64,000 nucleotides of DNA from Nymphaea colorata (GCF_008831285.2 NC_045150.1:8692001-8756000); one strand, 5' to 3'; counted from the stretch's first letter, positions 26,301 to 38,997 are shown. Notes: generated from the letters alone by a model not told the origin. Numbers and translations are program-made.

Positions 26301-27192
26301 GTGGGGGGGTATGCAACTTGATCATCCCCATTAAACCTTAACCCAGACTGGCTGAGGACTGATTCAGAGGGTTGACTCAATGACTTAGTTGAGTTAGGTC
26401 GTAATTTATATATAGCATTTTTTCTATAAATAGATGAAGATGGTAAGCCCATCGGGACTTTGTGTTTGATTTTTTCATTAATTAAAACTAAATAACATGA
26501 ATATTTGTGTATGTTCAATGATGTTTATGATATTTCACAATTCAAAAAATACAAACCAACACACAACAAAAAAAAAAAATCCCTGTTTGGATGTGTTTGA
26601 ATCCACGCTAAAAAGTGGGTTTCGGAGGAAAAACGATGTTTTGCTTCAGAGACCTGTTTTGCAGTTGTTTGGGCATCGTCAAAACTGAGTTTTTAGAAAA
26701 ACCAGTTTCCTGAAAACAGCATTTTCAACCAGTTTTGCATGACCTTGGGGGGTGTTCTTTTTTCAGTGAAAACAGGGATTTGGACATTAGGGCAACCGAA
26801 ACTGGTCGAGGCATCTGCACATGGAAGTATTCGGAATCGAAGTATTCAACTGGGCGACAACATGGGTGGGTGATTGCCTCTGGGTGCTCTCTCCTGCGAA
26901 GAGGATGATAATCACAACAAAGGTTCAGCAACTAGTGGATGAGGATGCAAAGATGCAAGATTTGGACAGCGACTAGGCCTGCAAACGAAAGGCAATTTCC
27001 AGCCATACAGAGTTTTTGCTACAATGACGCCTGTGAACAGGAGTCGCATTCTTGAACTTCATGGAACCATGGAGAGACCGACAGTGTTGGCTGTGCTTTG
27101 CTCTCCGTCTCCACAGGGACTCTTCAACCACAAGCTTTGTTTTGTTGGCAAGGGCTTCTTTGAAAACTTTCACGTCTTTAGATGCCCTCTGA

Positions 27193-27337
27193 TTTGGAGC
27201 ATTAGCTTCATCTATGTTAAACATTGTGCTTTCAAAGTTTTTTTTTGGGAATTGTCTTCCTTTAGCGCCTCCAATTTGGAGCATTAGCTTCATCTATGTT
27301 AAACATTGTGCTTTCAAAGTTTTTTTTTGGGAATTGT
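27193..27337. repeat. direct repeat of 63 bp, period 82
   Basis: Copies start at 27193 and 27275, each beginning tttggagcattagcttc and ending gggaattgt. They appear identical. Confidence 0.9.
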
Positions 27338-27615
27338 GCTCTGTTGCTTTTCCCTTGTTGAATAAGCTCCATACTTCTCAAAAGAAAGCATCAATCCATA
27401 ACACTGTTTGTCATTGGGGGGAACATGATCAATCTGCATCTTTATCTTTTATTTACAATTGAGCTTTCCTGCGGTTGCCTTTTCACCACATAAGACAATG
27501 TTCTTCACGAACACTTTTGTTGATAAGAGTTCATTCATGTCAGAATGTTAGATTTATGTTTTTTTAAGCTTTCACAACTTAGAGGTGTTCATTACCTATC
27601 CTGTCAATTAAGTAA

Positions 27616-27819
27616 TTGATCATGCAACTACGGTACATGCTGAGCACTATCTTCTAATTTTTTGTGGGTCTTTTCATTTAGCATGCTTTGATGATCTTCA
27701 AATACCCCTGCCAAGATTTGATCATGCAACTACAGTACATGCTAAGCACCAACTTTCAATTTTTTGTGGCTGTTTTCATTTTCACATGCTTTGATTATAT
27801 TCATGTAATTCGACTTGCA
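27616..27819. repeat. diverged tandem duplication, period 102 bp
   Basis: Both units begin ttgatcatgcaactac, at 27616 and 27718, and share 'cttttcattt/gttttcattt' and 'catgctttgat' further on with scattered differences. Confidence 0.8.
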
Positions 27820-27857
27820 CATGGTAAGTTGAATATTTGGCTATAGAACTTGGAAGT

Positions 27858-27860
<3 letters not shown>

Positions 27861-27944
<84 letters not shown>
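27861..27944. repeat. compound (AT)n(GT)n microsatellite
   Basis: AT repeats at 27861-27920 followed directly by GT repeats to 27944. Confidence 0.95.
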
Positions 27945-28674
27945 ATAACTTTAAATGTACATCCAAAAACCATTTTCTGTTAACCACGTTTTCATTTTTC
28001 TTATACTATCCCAATCCTAAAACCAGGTTTTCATTTTTCTTATGTTATCCAAACACAAACCAATATTTCAAAACTCATTAAGATAATGATTTTCACCAAA
28101 CCAGGTTTAGACAATAACCATTTGTTTCAAAGGGTTCATCCAAACACTATCATAATTAATTAAAGAACCCAGCTTATTCGACGGACCCTAAAACAGCCGC
28201 TAGTCTCCGATCGACAAATTTTGCCGACTATGCATCAAACAACCAATAATATAACTAGTGAAAAACATTCAAATAAATTTTATGTGCCCGTTGAATTTAA
28301 CATGAAGGAAAAAGGACTTCTCTTTCACCCTACTTTAAGAATTTTTAGCCATCAAAGGCGCCAAGAAAGAAACTTTTGTAGCAAGTCCCTCGTCCACACC
28401 GACTAGTGCACCTACAATTCTAACAAAAACTCACGAGAATCGAACGATGAATGTCTGCATTACAGCCACAGTCTACATCACTGCAGCGAGATCACAACAA
28501 CAAACACCTTAATTAGCATTCCAAGTAGCAAATTCACATCTTTCTAACAGTTAGTCCAGTAAAATGTATATTGACAGGTATATGACACGATCTTTTTATT
28601 GGCAAACCACTAAGACTACGAGACTAGACAAGTAACTCGAACTGCAAGGTGACACATGACTTCTGCTATCTGGT

Positions 28675-29956
28675 CTAGCCCTTCTTCCCGCGCAGCTTGA
28701 CGCCAAGAACTCTTTCCAGCTTTGATATTATCTGTTGATTGGGGATGGCTTTTCCAGACTCGTATTCCTGAATTACTTGTGGCTTCTCATTTATCAACTG
28801 TAAATACAAACATTTCAGTGAAAAGGCTGGAGGACAAAGAAAACTGTGGAAGCGGAACCAAGATCTACTAACCTGGGCAAGTTGAGCCTGGGTGAGTTTC
28901 TTGTCCATCCGTGCCTGCATGATGTTTTTCTTTAAGTCAAACGGCACTCGTTCATCTAGTTCCACCATTAAGCACGAGTTAGAAAAGCAACAGAAATTCC
29001 TCAACAAAATTTTGCCAACCCTCAACAGACCAGGAACCATGGTCACATCTCTCCCAGACATGAAAGGCAAAATAAGCTGTTTGAATGCAAAGATAATATG
29101 GACTCAGGTGATCGGCAGAAAAATGAAAAGCATAAAGGATCCGAAATAGGGAGCAGAACTTCGTGAAGATACCATGTGAAGGAACTTTAGTCTACGGAAC
29201 TTAAGTAATTTATGTTGATAAAATCAAACAAGAAACCAAAAAATGAATCATTCTCCAGAAATAATATCTGCTAGAAAATTTTCGCTGGCAATAGCATCCC
29301 AGCAATCATCTTGATCAAGTCCGTACCATGTCGACGGATGTGTCCATCTACAACAATTCTCCATGCAAACAATGTGCATCAAGCAAATTATTTTGCAATA
29401 CGATGACTTCAAATTAGAAAAGTCATAGTCAACAGAATGCTTTGGACATTAAACAATGGAACTGCAATACATAGAGTTGCCAAAAGACTTGCTTAAGATA
29501 CTTTGAATCACTACACCGAGTGAATTAATCAGAGGAACTGCTATTCATATACCATAAAAGGCATAAAACCATTGAGCACTCACTAGATTTAGAAAAGGAA
29601 ATAGCACGTTCTAAAAGCAGTGCCATGAACAAGAGTCAACTTTCATCAAATGAGAAAACACAGCACATAGATCCACAGCTAGCATGAAATAACCAGAAAT
29701 AGCTTAAATAGGACAAAGAATACCATAGCGCCACCAATATTAAATCTGTGTGGAACCATACACACTCAGAGCACAAGAAGGGTTAAGTTTTGTTCAAATA
29801 TGGACCCAGTCAAACAGATGAAGACCATTTTTGTCTTTTTAGGGTTCAGTTAAAATAATTTATTTTAATGAAAGGTGAAGTGGATTGACTTTGATCCTCC
29901 ACATCTTCCTCGTCCTTCTGTTCTCAGGCAGTCATCCCCTCCCTTCAGTTGTCAGT

Positions 29957-30013
<57 letters not shown>

Positions 30014-30016
30014 AAT

Positions 30017-30069
<53 letters not shown>

Positions 30070-30152
30070 CACAACACCACATGCAACATGCACACACACG
30101 AGTGTGCGAGACACTGACCTGAGCACTTCTCTCTCTCTCTCTCGCGCGCGCT

Positions 30153-30196
<44 letters not shown>

Positions 30197-33100
30197 ATTG
30201 GATTGAACACTTGGCTATGTGAAAATGTCTACTGTATACGGCTGATTATTCTCCTGAATCTTAATCATTTTCTGTAGAATCTGTACTTTGTTTATGTTAA
30301 TATGTTTATATCCAGTTTGTTGACTGGCTGCATGCATGTCGACCTTTTTTAATCAAATATAATGGTTGATAAAGGTAAAGGGAAGGCAAACTATGCACAT
30401 ATCTGCAACAACCTCTAGCTGTAGAATAAATACAGTTGCTCTATCTAATTCAAATGATTCACAACTACTTCGGAGTTCGGGAGCTTGTGACAAAAGGAGA
30501 GAAAGCTAATATAATTGTAGAACGTAATTTACTGGTTTTTCTACATGTGTTAATGAACATCTTTTGCAGATTCTTAATCAAGGATTTAGATCATGCAATA
30601 AGATTGACAAACGTATGTTGAAACAGCTAAAAAAGAAAACGAGAGGCAGGTAAAAAGAACGGCTCACAGCAATGAAGTGAATACATCATTGGTCAGACAT
30701 ACTTATTTGGATACCACGAATAAACCATTGGCTAAGTGCACTCTGGTTAGTTGCATCTCCTAGCTTAGTTCTTCCGGAGGAGAAAAGTCATTAGAAATTT
30801 GTTAGAGAAAAAGAAATCTGTAGTGCATGGCAAGCTCCCTTATCTCAATCATACTCAATTTTGACTGAAAAGATGGTCAAAACCGGTAAACTATGTAGTG
30901 CATGGTGAACTCCCTTGTCCAAAAAACCTTATGGACCTGTGTCACATGGATGTGTTGCACCGCCACATGCCTAAATGCACACAAAATTAGAGGGAAGAAC
31001 TTATCCTATGAAACAAATTAATGATATAAAATGTTTTCTGAGAATTATCTAGCAGACTTAATAACATAAATGTTTGTGGGAATGATATAGAAAACTTATC
31101 ATCTAAATAACAGGGAAAAACAGGCTCAGGCAGGCCCATCTTGGGAGGATACAACACATGCTTTCCATCTAAATCAAAATCCACTGAGGATTACATCCCA
31201 AAATTTGGATGATCCACAAATTCAATACTACTATCTGATTTGAAACAACCAATCAAAGTCAAAAGGCACCTATAATCATTAGAGGTGCAAGAAAATAGTT
31301 GCAGATCTAACTGAACAAAAACCATCTCCTCTGCTATCTTGCTGGTAACAGGTAAGTTTGTTTCTTTCAATATTGTGAACTTGAGTATACATACTTTAAT
31401 TTCTTCTGCAACATGATAACATAACATGAAATATAGCAACCTCATTAAGATCTTCAAAATTAGGTGTTTTTGATGCATATGATGACCACCAACCTACAGT
31501 ACCTTCATCATCCCTTACCATAATTGCTACTAAAGAATAAAATCTCCAAGACACTTTCTTATTTATTTTAGAGCATGAGAATCTTACATATTCCCAATCA
31601 TATCATGCTATATCTTGATACTTCCGGAATTCCATTTGGAGGAACACAACCATCACATTCTAATAAACAACCATTTTTGTCCATTACACTTTTGACTGAG
31701 GAAATATGACAAACAATGCAAGCATTTATTCTGTTTCCATCTCCTCACAAAATTGAATTTACATCATTGAACATTTCTAAATGAGAAAATGCAAGATCCT
31801 TTTCCTCAAACTTGAATAATATTGTTTGAACTTTCTCAATTGCATTACCCACATTAGTAAACTTTATGGAACGTGGTTCTCTTTTTGTTAACTTCCTTCA
31901 ACATCTTGCTCAATATGTATGCATTAAAATGCATTTTTTATCATTTGGAACTTAACTTCATCTTCACTATAGTAGAAATCTCAATCATTATCGCCACCAT
32001 AAATGCATAATTGAACTGCTTAATTCTTTGATCATAACAACTAATAAAGCAAAACAAATTGCGGAATAGGATGCCTACTAAATATGAAAAACATCTTAAT
32101 TGTTTAAAATAAAATTTCTAATGTGTCTGATGCTTTGCTGTACTTGTTCATTTGATGGACACAACTCTTGAGCATGTGAATGCTTTTGAATAGATTGCAT
32201 ATACTAGTGCCAAATTTAGACCATATAATACACCAGGAGTCCAAAAATATAACAGTACTCGTCAGTTGCCAAACTCATGCATGAGCAACTATGAACGATG
32301 CTGCATTCTCAGCACTGATTTGCAAACCAACCGCTTTTCTCACTTGTATGAATTACCTCCTAAAAAACTCAACATCTGTATACTACTTTATAGATGCATC
32401 AATAATTTTTTCAAAAAATTAGCTACTGAAATAAGCAGCAAAATTCGTGGAGAATCACCTTTTATATTTTAATCCATCATCAGAAACATTTTTTCTGTAG
32501 AAATTTCTTTTACAAAATTGTCAATATTATTCTTCTCTGTCACACTTGTTAGTTTTCCTAAGCTAGAAGATATGTGACCAGCTAGATTACAATCAGCCAA
32601 TGATGTAACCATTTTCTTCCAATAAGAATTTCTCACTATATTAGAAGAAATTGGACTTAAAAAAATTCACAATCTTTTTATCCAAATGTACCTCCCAATA
32701 CTTTTGACTGATACTTCTATTATTCTATTGTATTCCATTTTTGTTTCTTCCAAAGATCTTTTGACTTACCATTGGCGTTCTAATTTTCACATAGTGTTTG
32801 TTCTTCCAACAACACAACTGTACAAGCAACCTCTAGGTACACGTGGCATCCCCTTAATGCAAATATCTATTTTTGTTTTTGTGGAACATTCCTCTTGTTA
32901 CCATTTTGTTGTGAATCAGTCTTGTTTTAGAATCCACAGCATGCTTTGGTTGGAGAAGCACCATTTTCACCATAGAAATCTTGGTTCTTAAATATGAAAT
33001 GTTTCCTGCCAATGTTTTGGTCGCAAATCTAGAAGACTAGAACTAATTGCTCTTGCTGGTGAGCTCCTGCTCCTATATCTCACTAGTTACTGCAATAGCT

Positions 33101-34107
33101 TTTGCCCAGTGTACTTTAATTTTTTAACCTGCCTAGGTCTTTTTAAAGGTCCATCTCCTAGGCCCACCTAGCACCTTTGACTACACCAAGGATAGGGAGC
33201 TAGACTTGAGATGCAGTGTCAGGTGAGAGAAAACTGAAAAGAGTGATTACCTGAGCGACAGCCTAGGAACTGAAGCAGGAGATGACTACCTTACAACTAG
33301 ATTGGGAAGACCGAAGAGGGAGATGACTACCTTACAACATTGGGAAGGCTAAAGAGGGTAAAAGTCAACCAGCTTTATCTTATATTATTAAAATAAACTG
33401 ATTGAATTGAATAATAAGAAAAATGGAATCCGTCAATGTTGATGGAGTCCATAATTGAAAGATGCTACCATAGCCACTGGTTTCTGGCAATGTTGTAAAA
33501 AGCGTATCGTAAGCCGTATCGGTCTGGCTTTAAGATACGCTGTATCGTAAAATATCGTAAAGTATTGTAACTGTATCGTATTTTTTTAAAAAAATTAATC
33601 AGAAAAAATTCCAAAAAAAATCATAAAAAATCAATAAAAATCAACGTATCATAACTGTATCGTAACTATATCGTACATGTATCGTACAATACGGTGTTTG
33701 TATCGTACGATACGTGCGATATAGGCACGATACACCACCTGTTTACGATACAGGTGGTATATTGTATCGTATTTTTGAAACAACGACAATACGGCCCTGT
33801 AACGTACGGTACGTACAACACTGGTTTCTGGACCACATTCAACACTATATTGACCCTCTCTTAGGAGAGCCTAGGAAGCACTGGTGTCCTATTGTGTTGA
33901 CAAGGATGCAGCGCCATCCCAAGTGATTCCATGTCACATAGCTATAGACAAAAGTGGTTGTCAAAAGGCAATGACCATGTTCCTCCAAATGAACATCATA
34001 GGATATCAACTATACCATATGAGTGCGGGTGTGGGTGCCGGTGTCGGTGTCGATGCGGGTCCCAATGCGGCGTATCCCAAAAAATTTGGGTGCGAGGGTG
34101 CAGCGAG

Positions 34108-34171
<64 letters not shown>

Positions 34172-35740
34172 TAATATATATAATTTTAACTTGTTTTTTA
34201 GCTTAATCTGTCCTTTCTTTTTACCTTTATTATTGCACATAAAGAAAGAAAGGGACAGAGAGAAGAAAAAAAAGAATGGGAAATATTTTAAACTTGCATA
34301 AGAAAGGACGCGGTTGGGCTGCATGTCAAAGCTGCACCAGCACCAACACCAGCATCGTGTCAACACGGGTGTTGGAGAAGGGTCCGGGGATCTGCGTGTT
34401 CACGTCGTCCTTGCTAAGAGTCTGTGTGACATAGGATATCAAATATCAAGTGATAAGAAGATCCAAGATACTCGTACACTCAAGCAAATTGATAGAGTTT
34501 GGGAAGCATTTATGAGATCTATTTTCTACAGCAATAATCGCAAAGGATGATGCAGATTCTGTCAATTGGTGAGCATCATATCGATGAGAAACACCTACTT
34601 GCCAATTTCTTGCGATGAAATTTCTGCCACAGTTGACAAACCCAGCAATCTGACTCAAGAATCGCACGAGTCGGATGGGGATTGTACTGTTACTGGCAGT
34701 GTTGTACGTATCGTACGATACGGAGCCGTATCGTACGATACGTATCGTATCGTTTGCAAAATACGATAAGATACACCCCCTGTATCGCAAATGGGGGTAT
34801 ATCGTTCTTGTATCGTACGATACATGCGATACGGGCCCCCGTATCGTACGATACGGTGCGATACGGCCTGTATCGTACGATACGGGCTGATTTCTAAAAA
34901 GGAGACTTGAACCCCATTTTTTCGAGTTTCTTTTATAAAAACCCACCCCTTCCTCATTTCTAATCTATAGATTGTACCGCTTTAGAGGGAAATCATTGAT
35001 TTTCATTGTGAAATCATCGATTTCCATTGTGAAATCATCGATTGTCACCGTGAAATCATCTATTAAACCATGAATTTGTGCATGGGTGGCTGATTCCCAT
35101 TGAGAGGAAATGGTTTTTTTTAAACCATGAAGATAAAGATGAAAAAGAATGATATTGTTATGAATTTTGATGTCTATGAAGTATGAATGATGAACCGTGA
35201 ACGCGTAAGTTTATAGCATTTAGCAAAATAATAAGTCTATCATTATCTAAAAGACTAAACCATGTTTTCTATGAAGAATTTATTATTTTTAATTTTTTCT
35301 GATTTTTTATGAATTTTCCGATTTTTTTAATTTTTTCTGATTTATTATTATTATTATTTTAAAATTTACGATACGGTTACGATACGGCGTATCTTAAAGC
35401 CCGACCGATACGCTTTTTACAACATTGGTTACTGGGCCACGAGTCAGGACCCAAGCAATCTAGGACTGAGATTTGGGCGACTCGGGATAGAATTGGTTAA
35501 CTAGATGGATCGCTGACTTGGGTCGGAATTGCCCGAGTTGGGCACGATACAAATGTCAATTGCTAAATTTTAGATTGCACTTTCCAAAACTGAAATCCTC
35601 AAACAAAATTTGAAATTACTAATCTAATTATATAATAGGAACACAAGTTCTCATTATAATCACAATTACAATAGACAAGAAAATTTACTAAGAAAACTAT
35701 ATAGACACACACAAAAAGAGATAATATTTTATATATATAC

Positions 35741-35777
<37 letters not shown>

Positions 35778-38700
35778 CAAAGCAGAATTAGAAATTTAAA
35801 TTATGTACAAATATTCACAATGCTATGTATATATCCATCCCGTTGTCACATATATCGTGTATGGGCGTTATACACCGAGAAATTTCAATTTCTCAAGCAT
35901 AATATGGCAAAGTTGTATATCTTGAGAAAATCTCTGCAAATTATTAAAAAATTTTAAACATTTAATAAATCCTGAAAATTATAAAAAAATAAAAATCATA
36001 AAAAATACGAAAAAATGCATATAATACGTGTTTTTTTCACGTTTTTTATTTTCTGGCGTTTTTTTTAAAAAAGATTCATTTTTTTCACGTTTTATACGGC
36101 TGACTTATTTTTCACATATTATACACGTCTTTTTCAAATAAGACGTGTATTTTGTTCCATCCTAACTGTGAATATAACTATAAGTGTGCATGCAAGCACA
36201 AAAACATATTCTTTATGCAAAATTACACACCACAACAAAAACGTGAAAAAAAAAATTTGCACCAAAAGCCAAAAAAAGGAAAATAAGATTTAAAAAAATA
36301 TATATTTAAGTTGTCAAAAGAAAGCCTAAGGTATTGTGCATCCAGGCGAGCCTAGGTGTCCTATGAGACATTCCTGAAATTTTCAAGTGGTACATTTCCT
36401 AAGAACAGCTAGTCTAATGAACAGCCAAGCCTAGTAACCTAGGCAACCCTTTTGACCACATAATATAGAACAATATGTTTTCCATTAAGATAGGCTTCAA
36501 TTATTTGGGTATATTTAACACTGAAAAATGTGTTTTTTGTTTTTTTAGGACAGCTTAATAGGCCTAGTCTTTCCTAGGCTCCATGTAGGCTCAAGTGCTC
36601 AATCCATCACCTAGGTTGTGCACAGGCTTTTAACAACACAGAAAACGAGGTCCATAAGCTCATGCTTGCATCTCCTTCACATTAGAAATATAGACAAATT
36701 TAGTGATTTTCTAGTAGAAGACATCAATAGTTATTGAAGAACTAAGCTGCTGAAGTAGCTAACACTATAAAAGGAAGTCAGTGTCTTCCTGGTTGAAACA
36801 ATAGTGAGAATTCTGCGAATAGCGCTTCTTAAAAGTTAAGAGAAAGCTGTCAATGCTCATGATCTGCAGATCATTTTCAGAGAACCATACAGGTTGAATG
36901 ACTTATAGATACAACTATGTATGAAAATTAGATTATAACTATAAAGGTAGAAGAATGACAACCAAAGTATAAGATATCAAGCTACTCGCCAATTCCAAAT
37001 TTTAAAATAAGGTGTTGGAAAATAGAAAACAATGTAATCAATGACAAAATCTAGAATCCCTTTCTAGTCATCCCATTGACTAAAAAAGAGAAAATCAAAC
37101 ATCTTTGGGGTACCACCAAAAGCTTGAGTACCAACAGTTTAAAAAGTGTATCAAATAGTCAGTGGGGCATCTTGACATGCTAAGCACAACATAAGACTTT
37201 TGCAACAGTTGCCAAACCATCGGCTAGAACCATCTATTCCCAAGTCAAATGCTTTTATAAACAAAGAAAAAAATTCAGCCACACACGATCACCAAGTAAA
37301 AATAAGATGAACACCATATGTTACTAAAATTACAGGAAATATTGTTATTTCACATATGACAGAATCACAAGAACTGAATGCTTGGATTCATTTTCTTACC
37401 CACGTAAGTAACGCCTTTATATTTAGCACCACCCGACAATATTAAACCCACTGTCTATGAAGAGACTGAAAAAGAAAATTATGTCTATGATGATATTGAA
37501 AAAGAAAATTATCATATCATTTGATGTTAACAGCTACCAATTCATTCCACATGGAAATCCCACCCACAACCTCCTAACAGCTATTTCAACAACGGATAAA
37601 TGGACGACAGTAGAATGATTCTGAACTATTTAACAGCCAAAAATAAACTAAAAATTTAACTTAGAACGCCAGAGCCATCCAATTATAACAGCGTAGAAGA
37701 AAAACTAAGATACTTCCTGTCATCGTTTATAGCTTGATATACCTGAAAACCCAAACAAGAGAAGAGGACAGAAAATACAGAACACTCACGAGAAAGATTT
37801 TCCGTTTCTTCATCAAGTTTTCTTGTGTTTAAAGAAGTGCTGCTGGATGCAGCCTTATTTGTCCCCGCGTTTGCTGAAAAAAAACAAAGAACCATATGTC
37901 AAAATGATCACTCCAAACACCATAAGGTCCAAAACAGCAAATGCGAAACCACTGAAACAATTAAAAGACAAAAAAAAAAAAAAACAAACGACAAAGCATC
38001 AGCCAGAAGCTTCAGATTCAAGCAACAGAAACATAGTCTGTTAACAAGTACTTAAAAAAAAAAACCTCTCACCGGAATGAAGGGTAAACCGGCAAATAAA
38101 AACTTCTCGAAGGATATAAAATTAGTTGAACGTTCAAACGTTCTTCACATCAAGAGCAAATACCCTAATGTAATTATGATACCCCCACCATATATCAACC
38201 GTTCATGCTAAAGAAATCATCAGCATGCATAGGCTTCACGGGAAAAACAGTTCACAAGTTCAAACAGTAAACAGGAACAGGAAATGAACGAATAATAAAA
38301 ATAATAAATGAAACATCGCCATCCGTATGAACCTACAGGCTAAGAAATGAGAAATAAAAGGAAAACCAGGATTACTATAGATCGTCCCAAAATTTTAATC
38401 AAGAAGAAGGCTGAAAAGACAAATAAAAGTATCAGAAAGGCCAATTACGAAAAAAGAAGCCAATTCCTTAGGTAATCAAGCTGGAAGCCAGAAACAACAA
38501 AAGGAAATCCGATCTTTTGAGAGGAAGACTGACGATCGAAAGATAGGGGGACAAAAGAAGCGGCAGTTAACAAATTACAAAACCGATCGATACGGTACTC
38601 ATTTCTTTCGTCATTCTTGACAGCAGAAAAGGTCCCCGAAAGAGAGGAATCAGAAAAATAAAAACGCCATGACAAATCAGGGAGGCGATCGACGAGAAAC

Positions 38701-38846
38701 TCACCTTTCCTAACGGTTTCGATGTCCGCGCCACTCCTCCTCGCGGCGTTCACCGCCTTCTCGTCCTTCTTCGCAGCCGCGTTCGGCGCCTTCTTCCGAA
38801 TGACGACGGGTTCCCAATCCTGCGTCAACGGCCCTACTCCGGCCAT
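28675..38846 (-). CDS. MBF1: Multiprotein bridging factor 1 (MBF1a/b type) transcriptional coactivator
   Basis: Coding exons in transcript order are 38846-38705, 37873-37790, 28955-28873 and 28797-28675, all GT-AG. They join to 432 nt, 143 residues (Arabidopsis MBF1b has 142). Exon 1 encodes MAGVGPLTQDWEPVVIRKK and RRSGADIETVRK, exon 2 encodes NAGTNKAASSSTSLNTRKL, exon 3 ERVPFDLKKNIMQARMDKK, exon 4 INEKPQVIQEYESGKAIP and the basic end KLRGKKG. Residues about 8-75 are the MBF1 domain and about 88-141 the cro/C1-type helix-turn-helix. The protein bridges bZIP-type activators and TBP in the nucleus. The clade with this N-terminus is the MBF1a/b type rather than the heat-induced MBF1c. Introns are 831 bp (phase 1), 8834 bp (phase 1) and 75 bp (phase 0). 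The long intron 2 is filled with repeats and small transposons. Confidence 0.95.
29958..30187. repeat. cluster of microsatellites in MBF1 intron 2
   Basis: (CT)n at 29958-29990, (CA)n to about 30013, (AT)n at 30019-30064, (CT)n at 30128-30142, a short CG run, and (TG)n at 30155-30187. The CT/CA/AT block and the CT/CG/TG block are separated by about 60 bp. Confidence 0.95.
30190..33480. other. MBF1 intron 2, AT-rich stretch without a called element
   Basis: No coding or RNA feature recognised. The minus strand has open stretches near 31.2-31.5 kb without family resemblance, possibly very old transposon sequence. Confidence 0.45.
33488..33823. mobile_element. hAT-type MITE, 336 bp, in MBF1 intron 2
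   Basis: Starts CAATGTTGTA and ends TACAACACTG, its near-perfect inverse, with the CA...TG termini usual for this group. It is flanked by the perfect 8-bp direct repeat gtttctgg at 33480-33487 and 33824-33831. The interior is AT-rich and carries many 'gtatcgta' and 'tacgata' words. No coding capacity. Confidence 0.85.
34010..34434. mobile_element. small hAT-type element, 425 bp, in MBF1 intron 2
   Basis: Starts CTATACCATATGAG and ends with the inverse of CTATGTCACACAGAC, so the termini agree at CTAT, CA and AG. The direct repeat gatatcaa flanks it at 34002-34009 and 34435-34442. The match extends to 13 bp because the left flank also happens to read catag. The interior has GGTGYGGGTG-like runs near 34025-34070, a long (AT)n at 34112-34168, and inverted 'ggtgttgg' runs near 34320-34375. 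Confidence 0.65.
34112..34168. repeat. (AT)n microsatellite inside the 425-bp element
   Basis: About 28 AT dinucleotides. Confidence 0.95.
34697..35427. mobile_element. hAT-type MITE, 731 bp, in MBF1 intron 2
   Basis: Starts CAGTGTTGTACG and ends TACAACATTG, with perfect 8-bp flanking repeats gttactgg at 34689-34696 and 35428-35435. Its ends are of the same family as the element at 33488-33823, and its right terminus (cgatacgctttttacaac) is the inverse of that element's left terminus. The left 180 bp are dense in the palindrome tatcgtacgata, and the middle has three 21-bp tandem units. Confidence 0.85.
35004..35066. repeat. three tandem 21-bp units inside the 731-bp element
   Basis: Units start at 35004, 35025 and 35046. 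The core is ttgtgaaatcatcgatt with a few substitutions in the third. Confidence 0.85.
35436..37789. other. remainder of MBF1 intron 2
   Basis: AT-rich. It has an (AT)n(GT)n tract at 35741-35776 and, at about 36320-36640, a segment with repeated 'cctagg' words and an end reading ttttaacaacacag, which looks like another small element whose boundaries I cannot fix. Confidence 0.45.
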
Positions 38847-38997
38847 ATCCTCGAAGAAAGAATACCGCTTCCGGACGAACTTACAGAAAACCCTAGCACG
38901 CGAGTGATGGACGAAAATATCTCTCTCTCCCTCTCTCTCTCTCCTCCTGTCGCCAGAGCCGACAACGACGGCGATGATCCTCGCCATTCGTGCCACA

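Larger units (their letters stand above)
23322..28674. other. intergenic, no recognised gene
   Basis: Several open frames of 90-120 codons occur (for example 25263-25625, +), without recognisable domains. The region carries two local tandem duplications and a long (AT)n(GT)n tract, listed separately. The right-hand end is the 3' flank of MBF1. Confidence 0.45.

Noticed and set aside
28675-29070. 131-codon ORF read straight through MBF1 exons 3 and 4
   Set aside because: It includes the 75-bp intron 3 and intron 2 sequence; the spliced form gives the canonical MBF1.
29885-30277. Open frames rich in His-Thr and Ile-Tyr
   Set aside because: Translations of (CA)n and (AT)n microsatellites inside the MBF1 intron.
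34446-34957. Open frames of 100-166 codons rich in Tyr-Asp-Thr and Arg-Tyr
   Set aside because: They read through the palindromic tatcgtacgata array of a MITE and cross its boundary; not protein-like.
35004-35066. Regular short repeats that might suggest a CRISPR array
   Set aside because: The units abut without spacers, lie inside a plant MITE, and CRISPR arrays are not expected in a plant nucleus.
33480-35435. A single ~1.95-kb foldback element running from the left MITE end to the right MITE end with a 9-bp Mutator-type duplication
   Set aside because: Each element has its own two ends and its own perfect 8-bp duplication, so two separate hAT-type insertions explain it better.
38445-38996. 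183-codon minus-strand ORF covering MBF1 exon 1
   Set aside because: Only its middle is coding. The N-terminal part is 5' leader and the C-terminal part is intron 1; the true start is 38846 and the donor follows 38705.
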